A stretch of DNA of 18,221 nucleotides from an uncultured Prevotella sp. (GTDB taxonomy: Bacteria > Bacteroidota > Bacteroidia > Bacteroidales > Bacteroidaceae). The position numbers were made by a program, and so were the translations under genes. Location: positions 1-18,221 of the forward strand of contig ONMG01000302.1 of NCBI GenBank assembly GCA_900318855.1, given 5' to 3'. Positions within the stretch are counted from its first letter, which is position 1. Each line of letters opens with the position of its first letter. Below the pieces are notes generated by a model, which made no database searches, had not been told where the DNA came from, and saw nothing but the letters and a program-made list of their open reading frames with translations. Positions 1 to 6,232 of this stretch are shown here, in pieces.

Positions 1-15
1 GGGGCTCGCAGCCCC
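1..15. repeat. GC-rich hairpin at the window edge
   Basis: GGGGCT (1-6) and AGCCCC (10-15) form a 6-bp stem with a 3-nt loop. On the minus strand it lies about 22 nt past the stop of the small ORF at 38-157, so it could end that transcript. The bases that would carry a T-tail fall outside the window, so this cannot be tested here. Confidence 0.4.
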
Positions 16-37
16 CGAGAGCGAATATCCAATGGTC

Positions 38-157
38 TTACTTTGCGTTAGCGTTTGCAAACATAGTAACTATAGGATTACCATATAGACAACCAAGCTT
101 TTTCCCCTCCAAGGTCACCATCTCGACCCCACAAGAACCAAAGCTTTGCCCCATCAT
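38..157 (-). CDS. Possible 39-residue small protein of unknown function
   Basis: A short minus-strand ORF of 39 codons plus TAA. It starts with two consecutive ATGs (157 and 154), preceded closely by GCAGGGAGA, a better Shine-Dalgarno sequence than most real genes in this window have. The peptide has two cysteines (residues 9 and 23), a hydrophobic stretch near residues 28-34 (NPIVTMF) and ends in ANANAK. A GC-rich hairpin follows at the window edge. I do not recognise the family. No signal peptide or lipobox is evident. It could be a genuine small protein or a chance ORF inside a structured noncoding RNA; another frame over the same bases is also open for about 29 codons, which weakens the coding case. 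Confidence 0.3.
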   Translation of the reverse strand: MMGQSFGSCGVEMVTLEGKKLGCLYGNPIVTMFANANAK

Positions 158-228
158 TCTCCCTGCATTACGTCATCACCCCAAGGGCTCTTTCAGAAAC
201 CGGTGAGCAGCTCTCTACCCGAAGGGGC

Positions 229-269
229 GGGCAATGGCCGGACACAGTCCGCGACGCCAGGAATTGCCC
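229..269. other. Compound hairpin, possible structured RNA
   Basis: Outer arms GGGCAAT (229-235) and ATTGCCC (263-269) enclose an inner perfect hairpin CGGAC (239-243)-ACA-GTCCG (247-251). Further pairing is possible just outside (CCC-GAAG-GGG around 218-227, and GCCC-TTT-GGGC at 266-276). The nested arrangement resembles a folded RNA. Direction is unknown. It matches no riboswitch class I can name with confidence. On the minus strand it lies upstream of the small ORF at 38-157 and could be part of its leader. Confidence 0.35.
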
Positions 270-379
270 TTTGGGCATAAAATGAAGTGGTCGATAGGTC
301 AGCTTGTAAGATTACTTACCTAAAAAAGCAGCAATTGTGTCAATTAAGGGTGACGCATTGACGAAGTCAGAAAAGAATA

Positions 380-429
380 GCGCTTCCTGTCCACCACCCC
401 ATCCGTGACAAGGCAGTTGCAGGAAGCGC
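380..429 (-). terminator. Structured terminator-like element A, 3' of the NlpE-like gene
   Basis: Perfect 10-bp arms GCGCTTCCTG (380-389) and CAGGAAGCGC (420-429) enclose a 30-nt loop. Read on the minus strand the stem is followed by TATTCTTTTC, a U-rich tail. It starts about 45 nt after the stop of the lipoprotein gene at 475-909, so it is a likely terminator for that gene. The loop holds CCACCACC (391-398) and TCCGTGA (402-408), both shared with the element at 4443-4510. Confidence 0.6.
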
Positions 430-474
430 GATTCATGGCATTCCTCGCCTGATATGCAAGGCAATGCCGATGTC

Positions 475-909
475 CTATTTCTTCAGCACATAGAGCTTGG
501 CCATCTCGCCTTCGGGCTCATTACCCAACGAGTCGGTCAGCACCACCGACTGGGCATCTTTCACCTTATAATAAGTGGTTTCGCCCGACGAAGGAGTTAC
601 GAGTTCGATAACCTTTCCGGCCTTCATGTGATAGACGCCACTGGTGACAAACTTTCCATCCTTCTGACCGATGTAGTCGCTTTCCAGCGAATAAGTGCTG
701 TCGGAGCAGATAGTGAGCACGGTCTTGATGCCCGGACCGTCGGCAGCAGGAAGGGTGCCACGATAGGTGCCACAATAGGAAGTATCGGCCACGGCCGAGT
801 CGGCCTGAGCCACACGGGTGGAGTCGGAGTCACCACTTTGAGGTGCCTTCTTGCCTCCACAGGCTGCCATCAGCAGGGCAGCCCCAAAGATAAGCATTAG
901 TTTCTTCAT
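475..909 (-). CDS. NlpE-like lipoprotein lacking the CxxC cysteines
   Basis: A 144-residue predicted lipoprotein. Residues 1-17 are a short lipoprotein signal ending in the lipobox LMAAC, giving a lipidated Cys17; a low-complexity, Ser/Asp-rich linker follows to about residue 44. Residues 46-78 match the N-terminal beta-barrel domain of NlpE/copper-resistance lipoproteins (GTYRGTLP..., then GIKTVLTI, then DSTYSLES). In that family the turn after LP usually reads CADC; here it is AADG (residues 55-58), so both cysteines are lost. E. coli NlpE is an envelope surface-sensing and copper-related protein. It sits 31 nt after the GH53 gene on the same strand and is probably cotranscribed. Its exact role is unknown; family assignment is good, function is not. 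Confidence 0.8.
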   Translation of the reverse strand: MKKLMLIFGAALLMAACGGKKAPQSGDSDSTRVAQADSAVADTSYCGTYRGTLPAADGPGIKTVLTICSDSTYSLESDYIGQKDGKFVTSGVYHMKAGKVIELVTPSSGETTYYKVKDAQSVVLTDSLGNEPEGEMAKLYVLKK

Positions 910-940
910 TCTTGTTCTTGTTGTTTATGATTATACCTGT

Positions 941-1972
941 TCAATCGTTCTTTTGTAGCTGGGCAGCCTCCGTGAAGGCATCCATGATGGCTGTGGGACG
1001 GTGATGAGCAAAGGCTCCAAGCGGATAGCTCCCCTCCAGCTCGGGTGCCCAATAGAAGACCCCATGGCAATGACCTCCGCAATCCTCGCGCGCGGCCTTG
1101 ATGACTGCTGCCATGATGCGCTTGCCCTCATCGGGTTTTGCGGCCTCAGCACCCGTCTCCACCACCATGCACTCCGAACCGTACTTCTGATAGAGATGCC
1201 TGATGTTGGCTGCAAAGTCGCGCACCGTGCCCTGCCAGTCGGGTTCAAGATGCGCCTGAACATCCCAGAAGGGATAGACACTCAGTCCGATCATGTCCCA
1301 ATGAACTCCGTATTTGCGGAGTCCGTCGAAGATGAAGTCATAGCGCTTCGGGTCGCAGCCCCCGTCGAGATGGACAATCACCTGCGCCTCAGGGTAGACC
1401 CTCTTCACGGCCTCATAACCCGTCTGCGTGAGTTCCGCATATTGCTCCATGTGGTCCTCGGCTCTTCCCATGGGCCAAAGGAAACCGTGGGTGGTCTCAT
1501 TGCCCACCTGCACCCACTTCACGTCGATGCCGTTGTCCTTGAGCAGTCGCAGCACATCCTCGGTATGGAGTCCGAGCTGATATTTCAACTCGTCATACTT
1601 CAGGTACTGCCATTGTGCCGGGATGGTCTGCTTACCCGGGTCAGCCCACCAGTCGCTGTAGTGAAAGTCAATCATAACAGCCAACCCATAATAGCGGGCA
1701 CGCTTGGCCATCTCGAGCACATCCTGTGCCCCCGACCATCCATTGCGCGGGTTCACCCACACCCTGAGACGCACGGCATTGAGTCCGAGCTCCTTCATGA
1801 GCGCTGTATTCTCGCGGATGTCGCCCTTGCTGTTGGTGAGCCTCACCCCCTGAGATTCCATCTCTGTGGTGCCACTGATGTCGGCCCCCAACCAGAAAGG
1901 AGCCTTCTGCTGCGCAGGAGCCAGAAGCGTCATTGCAGCTGCCAGCACAGTCAGGATAAGTCGGTGTGTCAT
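941..1972 (-). CDS. GH53 arabinogalactan endo-beta-1,4-galactanase
   Basis: A secreted or lipid-free periplasmic glycoside hydrolase that should cleave beta-1,4-galactan, the side chains of pectin type I arabinogalactan. With the ATG at 1972 it is 343 residues; a TTG six bases upstream also opens the frame, but the ATG gives a clean signal peptide (basic start, hydrophobic core, cleavage near APA-QQ at 20-21). The TIM barrel fills the rest. Family landmarks visible are the GADIS start near residue 29, RLRVWVNP (68-75), FHYSDWWADPGKQ (103-115), the acid/base Glu159 in VGNET, and the likely nucleophile Glu272 in VVETG. It is close to the usual single-domain GH53 length. The NlpE-like gene follows at 31 nt and a GHL10-esterase gene diverges upstream. 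Strong assignment. Confidence 0.93.
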   Translation of the reverse strand: MTHRLILTVLAAAMTLLAPAQQKAPFWLGADISGTTEMESQGVRLTNSKGDIRENTALMKELGLNAVRLRVWVNPRNGWSGAQDVLEMAKRARYYGLAVMIDFHYSDWWADPGKQTIPAQWQYLKYDELKYQLGLHTEDVLRLLKDNGIDVKWVQVGNETTHGFLWPMGRAEDHMEQYAELTQTGYEAVKRVYPEAQVIVHLDGGCDPKRYDFIFDGLRKYGVHWDMIGLSVYPFWDVQAHLEPDWQGTVRDFAANIRHLYQKYGSECMVVETGAEAAKPDEGKRIMAAVIKAAREDCGGHCHGVFYWAPELEGSYPLGAFAHHRPTAIMDAFTEAAQLQKND

Positions 1973-1995
1973 ATGCAAAAGTATTGTTTATGGCA

Positions 1996-2003
1996 CAAAG
2001 GTA
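1996..2003 (-). promoter_or_regulatory. Candidate -7 promoter element for the GH53 gene
   Basis: On the minus strand the sequence reads TACCTTTG, matching the Bacteroidota -7 consensus TAnnTTTG. It lies 23 nt upstream of the ATG at 1972. No clear TTTG -33 box sits 19-21 nt further upstream, so this is a partial match. Confidence 0.5.
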
Positions 2004-2154
2004 GCAATAATAATCCACACTGCCGCCCTAAGGAGGAAGAAAAAGGAAGGAGGCTTGGGAGCAACCCAAGGGGAGAGAATACATGGAAACGACGGCTTCA
2101 TGGCATTGCCCTCGATTTCCCGCTCTTTTGCTTCACCATCTCAAGGGCATTTCG

Positions 2155-2162
2155 TAACTTTG
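2155..2162 (+). promoter_or_regulatory. Candidate -7 promoter element abutting the start codon
   Basis: TAACTTTG matches the Bacteroidota -7 consensus exactly and ends only 4 nt before the ATG at 2167. A TTTG at 2127-2130 could be the -33 box, with a 24-nt spacer, longer than the usual 19-21. The same 12-mer CGTAACTTTGCA recurs upstream of the gene at 11510. The position predicts a leaderless or near-leaderless mRNA. Confidence 0.55.
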
Positions 2163-2166
2163 CAAC

Positions 2167-4371
2167 ATGAAACAAACGACCGACATTCTTCACAAGGAGC
2201 TCATCCTACTCCTTCTTTTCCTGGGGCTTAGCACGCTGGCTCAGGCACAGATTCCCGTTTACGTGACGTGCGACTGGAAGGAAGGTACAAGCCTTGAGAC
2301 ACTCAAAGCTGAATTGCACCAATATCATCGGCAAGGTGTCAGGGGCGTCTGCCTCAATGCGGGCAACGACCTTAGCCGCATCGCACAGGCTGCGCAGGCT
2401 GCCCACGCAGAGCAACTGGAATACCAGGCTCTCGTGCCCACACTCCGACGCAAAGGACTCAACCCGAAATGGTATGCCGTCAACCGCCTTGGACAGCCGG
2501 CACTCTCCCATCCTGCCTACGCAGCCGGCAACACCCTGCTCGACCCGCTCAATCCCGAGGTGCACCGCTATCTCACGGCCTACTTCAGCAAGGTGGCCCA
2601 ACTCCACGACGTCGACTATGTGATGCTTGCCGATGCTCAGTACACCGAAGTCATACCCGCTGAAGGATTGAGGAAGGAATACGGACTCATTGCCACCGGC
2701 GAATATGCCCCGGCCGACTACTGCTACTGCGACGACTGCGTACGCATTTTCCAGGACCAGACCGGTATGGACATCCGTCAGGTGACCGACCCCTCGAAGG
2801 TGAAGGCCTGGCGCCAATTCCGCTGCGACGCCCTCACCTCTCTGGTAAACGACATCGCTGCGGCCGTGCATGGTGCCGGTAAGAAAATCAGTGCCGCCGT
2901 ACTGCCCGGACCGCAGAGCTACGCACGCCACAGAGCCCGGCAGGAATGGCAGAAATGGAACCTCGACGCCGTGTTCCCTATGAACTTCAACAACCTCTAC
3001 AGCCGAGAAACAGCCTGGCTGCGCTTCATCGTCGACCAGGAGACCAACAGCCTCAAGGGTAGCGACATGAAGGTGGTGAGCGGACTCTACATCTGTCCCG
3101 ATGAAGCACGGCGAATACGAACGGGCAAGGCTGAAGACGCCGGGCTCTCGGCTGCCAACCTCGCCACGGCCATAGCCCTGTCGGTGCAGAGCGGGGCCGA
3201 TGGCATAGCACTCTTCAGTGCGGACCGTATGACCGCCGAGCACTGGAAGGCCCTGACCGCTGCCATCAGCGTAGCCAGCACCAAGGTGTCGCAACGTCGG
3301 CTCAGCGCCCAGGAGAGCGAGCAGATGCAGAAGCTCATCGCCAACGACTTCAAGGCCGACATCACCGCCCGTACAAAATACATCTACGACAAGCACCTCA
3401 TCAAGATAGGGCGACGCACCATGGAACTCCACTGGAACATCTTCGGGCAGAAGCCTAAGGATGGGCGCTCACTCTACATCTCATTGCACGGTGGCGGTGG
3501 TACGCTGCATGAGCTCAACATCCAGCAGTGGACCAACCAATGGCGGCTCTATACGCCCAGCGAAGGCGTCTATCTCTGTCCGCATGCCCCGGTGGACGCA
3601 TGGAATATGTGGTGCCAACCCGATCTCGGCCAGTTCTATCACGACATCATTCTCATGGCCGTGAGCTGGCTCGATGTCAATCCCAACAAAGTGTACATCC
3701 TGGGTTATTCGGCCGGTGGCGACGGTGTGTGGCGCATGGCACCGCGTATGGCCGACACGTGGGCAGCAGCTTCGATGATGGCCGGTCATCCAGGCGACGT
3801 CTCACTGGTGAACCTGCGCAACACACCATTCATGATATGGTGCGGCGCCAATGACGCGGCCTACAACCGCAACCTGCTGGCCCGGCAACGCATTGAGCAG
3901 ATGGACTCCCTGCAGCGCCTCGACCCTGAGGGCTACCGGCACGAGGGACACATCGTGGAGGGCTGCGGCCACTGGATGAACCGCGCCGACACTGCTGCCA
4001 TCTCTTGGATGGAGAAGTTCACACGCAACCCTTATCCGCACAAGATTGTATGGCAACAGGAAGAGGTGCTCCGCCCATCGTTCTACTGGATAACAGCTCC
4101 GCTGAAAGAACTGGAGCGCTATAAGCAAGTAAGGTTGCACGTGGAGGGCAACAGCATCATCATCGACCGCTGTGATTACAGCTCGCTGCAGTTGGGCCTC
4201 AACGACAGCATCGTCGACCTCAACAAGCCGGTGAAAATTGTCTACAAGGGCCGGACACTCTGGCAGGGTAAGGCGCCGCGCACGGCCTACAACCTGTTTA
4301 AGACATTGCGCCAACGCGAGGACGCCAGCTACAGCTTCCCGGCTGTGGTGACCATCAAGCTACGGCCCTGA
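2167..4371 (+). CDS. Two-domain secreted protein: GHL10-like glycoside hydrolase plus serine esterase
   Basis: A 734-residue exported protein. Residues 1-28 are a signal peptide ending in AQAQ. Residues about 30-375 resemble the GHL10/glycosyl-hydrolase-like TIM barrels: LDPLNPEVHRYL, then HDVDYVMLADAQY, then a WR-containing helix and DAVFPMNFNNLY. A CYCDDC motif (186-191) sits in the middle. After a linker, residues about 405-640 form an alpha/beta hydrolase: oxyanion-hole HGGGG (441-445), nucleophile Ser515 in GYSAGG, Asp563 in GAND, and His602 in GCGHW, a complete triad. Residues 640-734 form a short tail. Beside a GH53 galactanase, the likely task is removal of esters and sugars from pectic galactan, but both substrates are inferred. 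The barrel's catalytic acids cannot be assigned by eye. No alternative ATG exists near the start. Confidence 0.85.
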   Translation: MKQTTDILHKELILLLLFLGLSTLAQAQIPVYVTCDWKEGTSLETLKAELHQYHRQGVRGVCLNAGNDLSRIAQAAQAAHAEQLEYQALVPTLRRKGLNPKWYAVNRLGQPALSHPAYAAGNTLLDPLNPEVHRYLTAYFSKVAQLHDVDYVMLADAQYTEVIPAEGLRKEYGLIATGEYAPADYCYCDDCVRIFQDQTGMDIRQVTDPSKVKAWRQFRCDALTSLVNDIAAAVHGAGKKISAAVLPGPQSYARHRARQEWQKWNLDAVFPMNFNNLYSRETAWLRFIVDQETNSLKGSDMKVVSGLYICPDEARRIRTGKAEDAGLSAANLATAIALSVQSGADGIALFSADRMTAEHWKALTAAISVASTKVSQRRLSAQESEQMQKLIANDFKADITARTKYIYDKHLIKIGRRTMELHWNIFGQKPKDGRSLYISLHGGGGTLHELNIQQWTNQWRLYTPSEGVYLCPHAPVDAWNMWCQPDLGQFYHDIILMAVSWLDVNPNKVYILGYSAGGDGVWRMAPRMADTWAAASMMAGHPGDVSLVNLRNTPFMIWCGANDAAYNRNLLARQRIEQMDSLQRLDPEGYRHEGHIVEGCGHWMNRADTAAISWMEKFTRNPYPHKIVWQQEEVLRPSFYWITAPLKELERYKQVRLHVEGNSIIIDRCDYSSLQLGLNDSIVDLNKPVKIVYKGRTLWQGKAPRTAYNLFKTLRQREDASYSFPAVVTIKLRP

Positions 4372-4376
4372 TTCCA

Positions 4377-4416
4377 GGCACACTGTTGTCAAGGAGACTT
4401 TGAAGAAGGGTGTGCC
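4377..4416 (+). terminator. Stem-loop just after the GHL10-esterase stop
   Basis: GGCACAC (4377-4383) and GTGTGCC (4410-4416) can pair across a 26-nt loop, starting 6 nt after the stop codon. There is no T-run behind it, so it may be a weak terminator or a 3'-end stabiliser. Confidence 0.35.
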
Positions 4417-4442
4417 GTAAACCTTAAACTGACACACTAAAA

Positions 4443-4510
4443 ATAGCCACTCCCACCACCGGCGACTCACGGAATGATGTCCGTGAAAGGTCAGTGACGA
4501 GAGTGGCTAT
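4443..4510 (-). terminator. Structured terminator-like element B, 3' of the LRR lipoprotein gene
   Basis: Perfect 10-bp arms ATAGCCACTC (4443-4452) and GAGTGGCTAT (4501-4510) enclose a 48-nt loop. The loop has its own perfect 7-bp hairpin, TCACGGA (4467-4473)-6 nt-TCCGTGA (4480-4486). Read on the minus strand the outer stem is followed by TTTTAG, so it would terminate the transcript of the gene ending at 4603. The loop shares CCACCACC and TCCGTGA, in the same order, with element A at 380-429. Confidence 0.6.
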
Positions 4511-4602
4511 AATAATGTTCGGGAAAGCCGCCTCACATTATCGGGATCATCCGCCTGCTGCGGTCAGGAGGCCGGGATAGTGGTGAGGATGCCGACTTAG
4601 CG

Positions 4603-6012
4603 TCATTCTTCCACTATATCGGAGAACTTCCCCCAGTTTTTGTCGGCTGCATACCTCGCCTTGCAGCCCTTAGGCACATAGAGCTTTGCCTGACTGAAGT
4701 ACTTGGTTATCACCACGTCGGGCGGTGTCGTCAGCTCCACATGCAAATAGCGCACACGACAAGGCGACAGCGCCAGCTTGTCAATGTCAGTCAGCGAGGC
4801 GGGCAGATAGAGCTCATCGAGCACGGTGCCCGTGGCAAAAACACAGTCGCCGAGCGACGAGAGCTGGGAGCCTTCGGCCGTAAGGTCGATATCCTCCAAC
4901 TTGGCACAGTCGTGGAAAGCATGACTGCCGATGCGCTTCACCGAGGGCGGAATCTCAATCCACGGCATGCTGGCACACTTCGAGAAGGCATAGCGGCCAA
5001 TAGCCTCAGTGTGACGGGGCAGCGTGATGCGCTCCAGACTCTGGCAGGAGTAGAACATATAGTCGCCTATGACATCGTCCTGCGTCCGATAGCCCTGGCC
5101 ATAGTCGGCATAGTCACGGCCGCCGCTAACGATGCGTGCCTCTTCGAGGTCGAGCTGCTTGAGCGAGGTGTAACGGGTGAGGAGCTTGCGCAGCTCATAG
5201 ATGTCGTCGCCATTGAGCTTTCCCGACACCTTGAGGCTCTTGTAGAAAGGTGCAATCTTCGCATTGCCCTGCAGGAATTGAGCCAGCGTTCCCGCCTGCA
5301 GATTGTGGAGCACCACGTTCAGTGACCCCACCGTGCCCTGCTGCCAGACAATGACATTCTGGGGTTCAGCACCGTCGGCCGTCACCTTCAGTGTGGCAGT
5401 CCGGCCACTGAGTCCATTCTCCGCCACATGCCCCTTCACACTGAGCGTCCAGGCTTTGCCATCGCTGTGTTCCTGCTCCGCGATGTCATAGGTCAGCCAC
5501 TTGGCACTGTCGGGCTCCTCGGTGACAATCTTTACGGGTACATTTGTCTTCACACTGAAACTGAAAGTGTTTTCGGCAGATTCCAGCTTGATTACCTGGG
5601 TGCTCACCTCTGTCCGGGGAAAAGCTTTCTGGCTGATGCTGATGAGCCGACGCTCCTTACCCCTAATAAAGCAGAGCGTGCCCTTACGCGTGTCCCAGTC
5701 GTGGTTGGCCGGGGCCTCCAACAGCAGACTCACATTGCCTTCCACCTTTTCCAGGTTGACCGAAGTAAGCCAACCCTGCCCGTTATTGGGACTGAGGGAG
5801 AAGGAATCGATTTGGGCATCGGTGAAGTGTAAGGTTTTGGCGCCTCCTTCTTCAGGGAATTCGAGTATGGCGCCGTCAAGCAGTTGTTGTGAGGTCGCGT
5901 CAGCACCCGTCATGTCAGAAAGCGAGTAAGTGTCGCTGCCACCGCACGAGGTCAGCAGCAAAGCCAGCCCCAAAACAATGAGGGGGGCATTGAACAATTT
6001 CTTGTCGCACAT
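4603..6012 (-). CDS. BACON/BspA-type leucine-rich repeat lipoprotein
   Basis: A 469-residue predicted surface lipoprotein starting at the ATG at 6012; an in-frame ATG at 6084 lies inside the preceding small gene and would bury the signal. Residues 1-23 are a lipoprotein signal with lipobox LLTSC (Cys23). Two BACON-like beta-sandwich units follow (about 50-132, ending ISISQKA, and about 138-226, ending VIVWQQG). Residues about 285-430 hold BspA-type (LRR_5) repeats such as IGDYMFYSCQSLERITLP and IGSHAFHDCAKLEDIDL. The C-terminus (LYVPKGCKARYAADKNWGKF) is the usual capping segment of this class. Such proteins bind host or carbohydrate ligands at the cell surface; the ligand here is unknown. The gap to the upstream small gene is 38 nt and no own promoter is visible, so cotranscription with glyA is plausible. 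Confidence 0.85.
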   Translation of the reverse strand: MCDKKLFNAPLIVLGLALLLTSCGGSDTYSLSDMTGADATSQQLLDGAILEFPEEGGAKTLHFTDAQIDSFSLSPNNGQGWLTSVNLEKVEGNVSLLLEAPANHDWDTRKGTLCFIRGKERRLISISQKAFPRTEVSTQVIKLESAENTFSFSVKTNVPVKIVTEEPDSAKWLTYDIAEQEHSDGKAWTLSVKGHVAENGLSGRTATLKVTADGAEPQNVIVWQQGTVGSLNVVLHNLQAGTLAQFLQGNAKIAPFYKSLKVSGKLNGDDIYELRKLLTRYTSLKQLDLEEARIVSGGRDYADYGQGYRTQDDVIGDYMFYSCQSLERITLPRHTEAIGRYAFSKCASMPWIEIPPSVKRIGSHAFHDCAKLEDIDLTAEGSQLSSLGDCVFATGTVLDELYLPASLTDIDKLALSPCRVRYLHVELTTPPDVVITKYFSQAKLYVPKGCKARYAADKNWGKFSDIVEE

Positions 6013-6050
6013 GTATTGAATATTTAATTTGTTACCGTCGAATCGTTCAC

Positions 6051-6221
6051 TCAGTGCTCCGTCTGTTTCTTGTCGCGCTGGCATTTCTCATAAAAAGGAC
6101 AGCCTGCGCAGCCTTGGCGACGGTAGCGCAAATTCTCTCGGACTTCACGATAGAAGTAGCGCGCCCCGAGAGCGAGGCACGCTACCAGAATCACTCCTAC
6201 AATAATGTACTGGAGTATCAT
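6051..6221 (-). CDS. FeoB-associated Cys-rich membrane protein-like small protein
   Basis: A 56-residue protein beginning with ATG at 6221 and ending with TGA at 6051. Residues 3-20 form one transmembrane helix (QYIIVGVILVACLALGA). A basic segment RYFYREVRENLRYRR follows, then a cysteine cluster GCAGCPFYEKC (37-47). This layout, one N-terminal helix followed by CxxC...C, is that of the FeoB-associated Cys-rich membrane protein family (PF12669-type), often found beside the ferrous iron transporter FeoB. No feoB is present here; the neighbours are glyA, 11 nt upstream, and the LRR lipoprotein. The cysteines could bind a metal. The resemblance is by pattern only, so the role stays open. Confidence 0.7.
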   Translation of the reverse strand: MILQYIIVGVILVACLALGARYFYREVRENLRYRRQGCAGCPFYEKCQRDKKQTEH

Positions 6222-6232
6222 GATTTAATCTG

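Larger units (their letters stand above)
1..474. other. Region without a large gene, rich in inverted repeats
   Basis: No ORF over 40 codons in this stretch looks real. It holds the small minus-strand ORF (38-157), a compound hairpin (229-269), two short palindromes (GTAAG-atta-CTTAC at 306-319 and AATTG-tgt-CAATT at 333-345), and a terminator-like element behind the NlpE-like gene (380-429). The palindrome GTTTGCAAAC (53-62) lies inside the small ORF. The density of short inverted repeats suggests RNA structure more than protein coding. Confidence 0.5.
1973..2166. other. Divergent intergenic region between GH53 and the GHL10-esterase gene
   Basis: This short spacer carries the promoters of both polysaccharide-locus transcripts. 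It also holds a hairpin, CTTGGG (2054-2059)-AGCAA-CCCAAG (2065-2070), midway between them. The hairpin could be an operator or a leader structure; nothing else in the region is recognisable. Confidence 0.4.

Noticed and set aside
181..276. Cobalamin riboswitch
   Set aside because: Short stretches such as ACCGGTGAG and GCCAGGA resemble riboswitch boxes, but the conserved core is missing, and no B12-related gene follows on either strand.
168..278. 36-codon minus-strand ORF upstream of the 39-codon ORF
   Set aside because: No ribosome binding site, no recognisable features, and it covers the nested hairpin, so it is more likely noncoding.
1001..2170. 389-codon plus-strand open frame opposite the GH53 gene
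   Set aside because: It is antisense to a gene with intact catalytic motifs, has no recognisable domain, and long antisense frames are expected in GC-rich coding DNA.
2206..3432. 408-codon minus-strand open frame opposite the GHL10-esterase gene
   Set aside because: Composition (Val/Gly/His-rich, no domain) is that of an antisense shadow; the sense frame has a signal peptide and family motifs.
6013..6084. Upstream ATG (6084) for the LRR lipoprotein
   Set aside because: It lies inside the small Cys-rich gene and would place 24 residues ahead of the lipoprotein signal.
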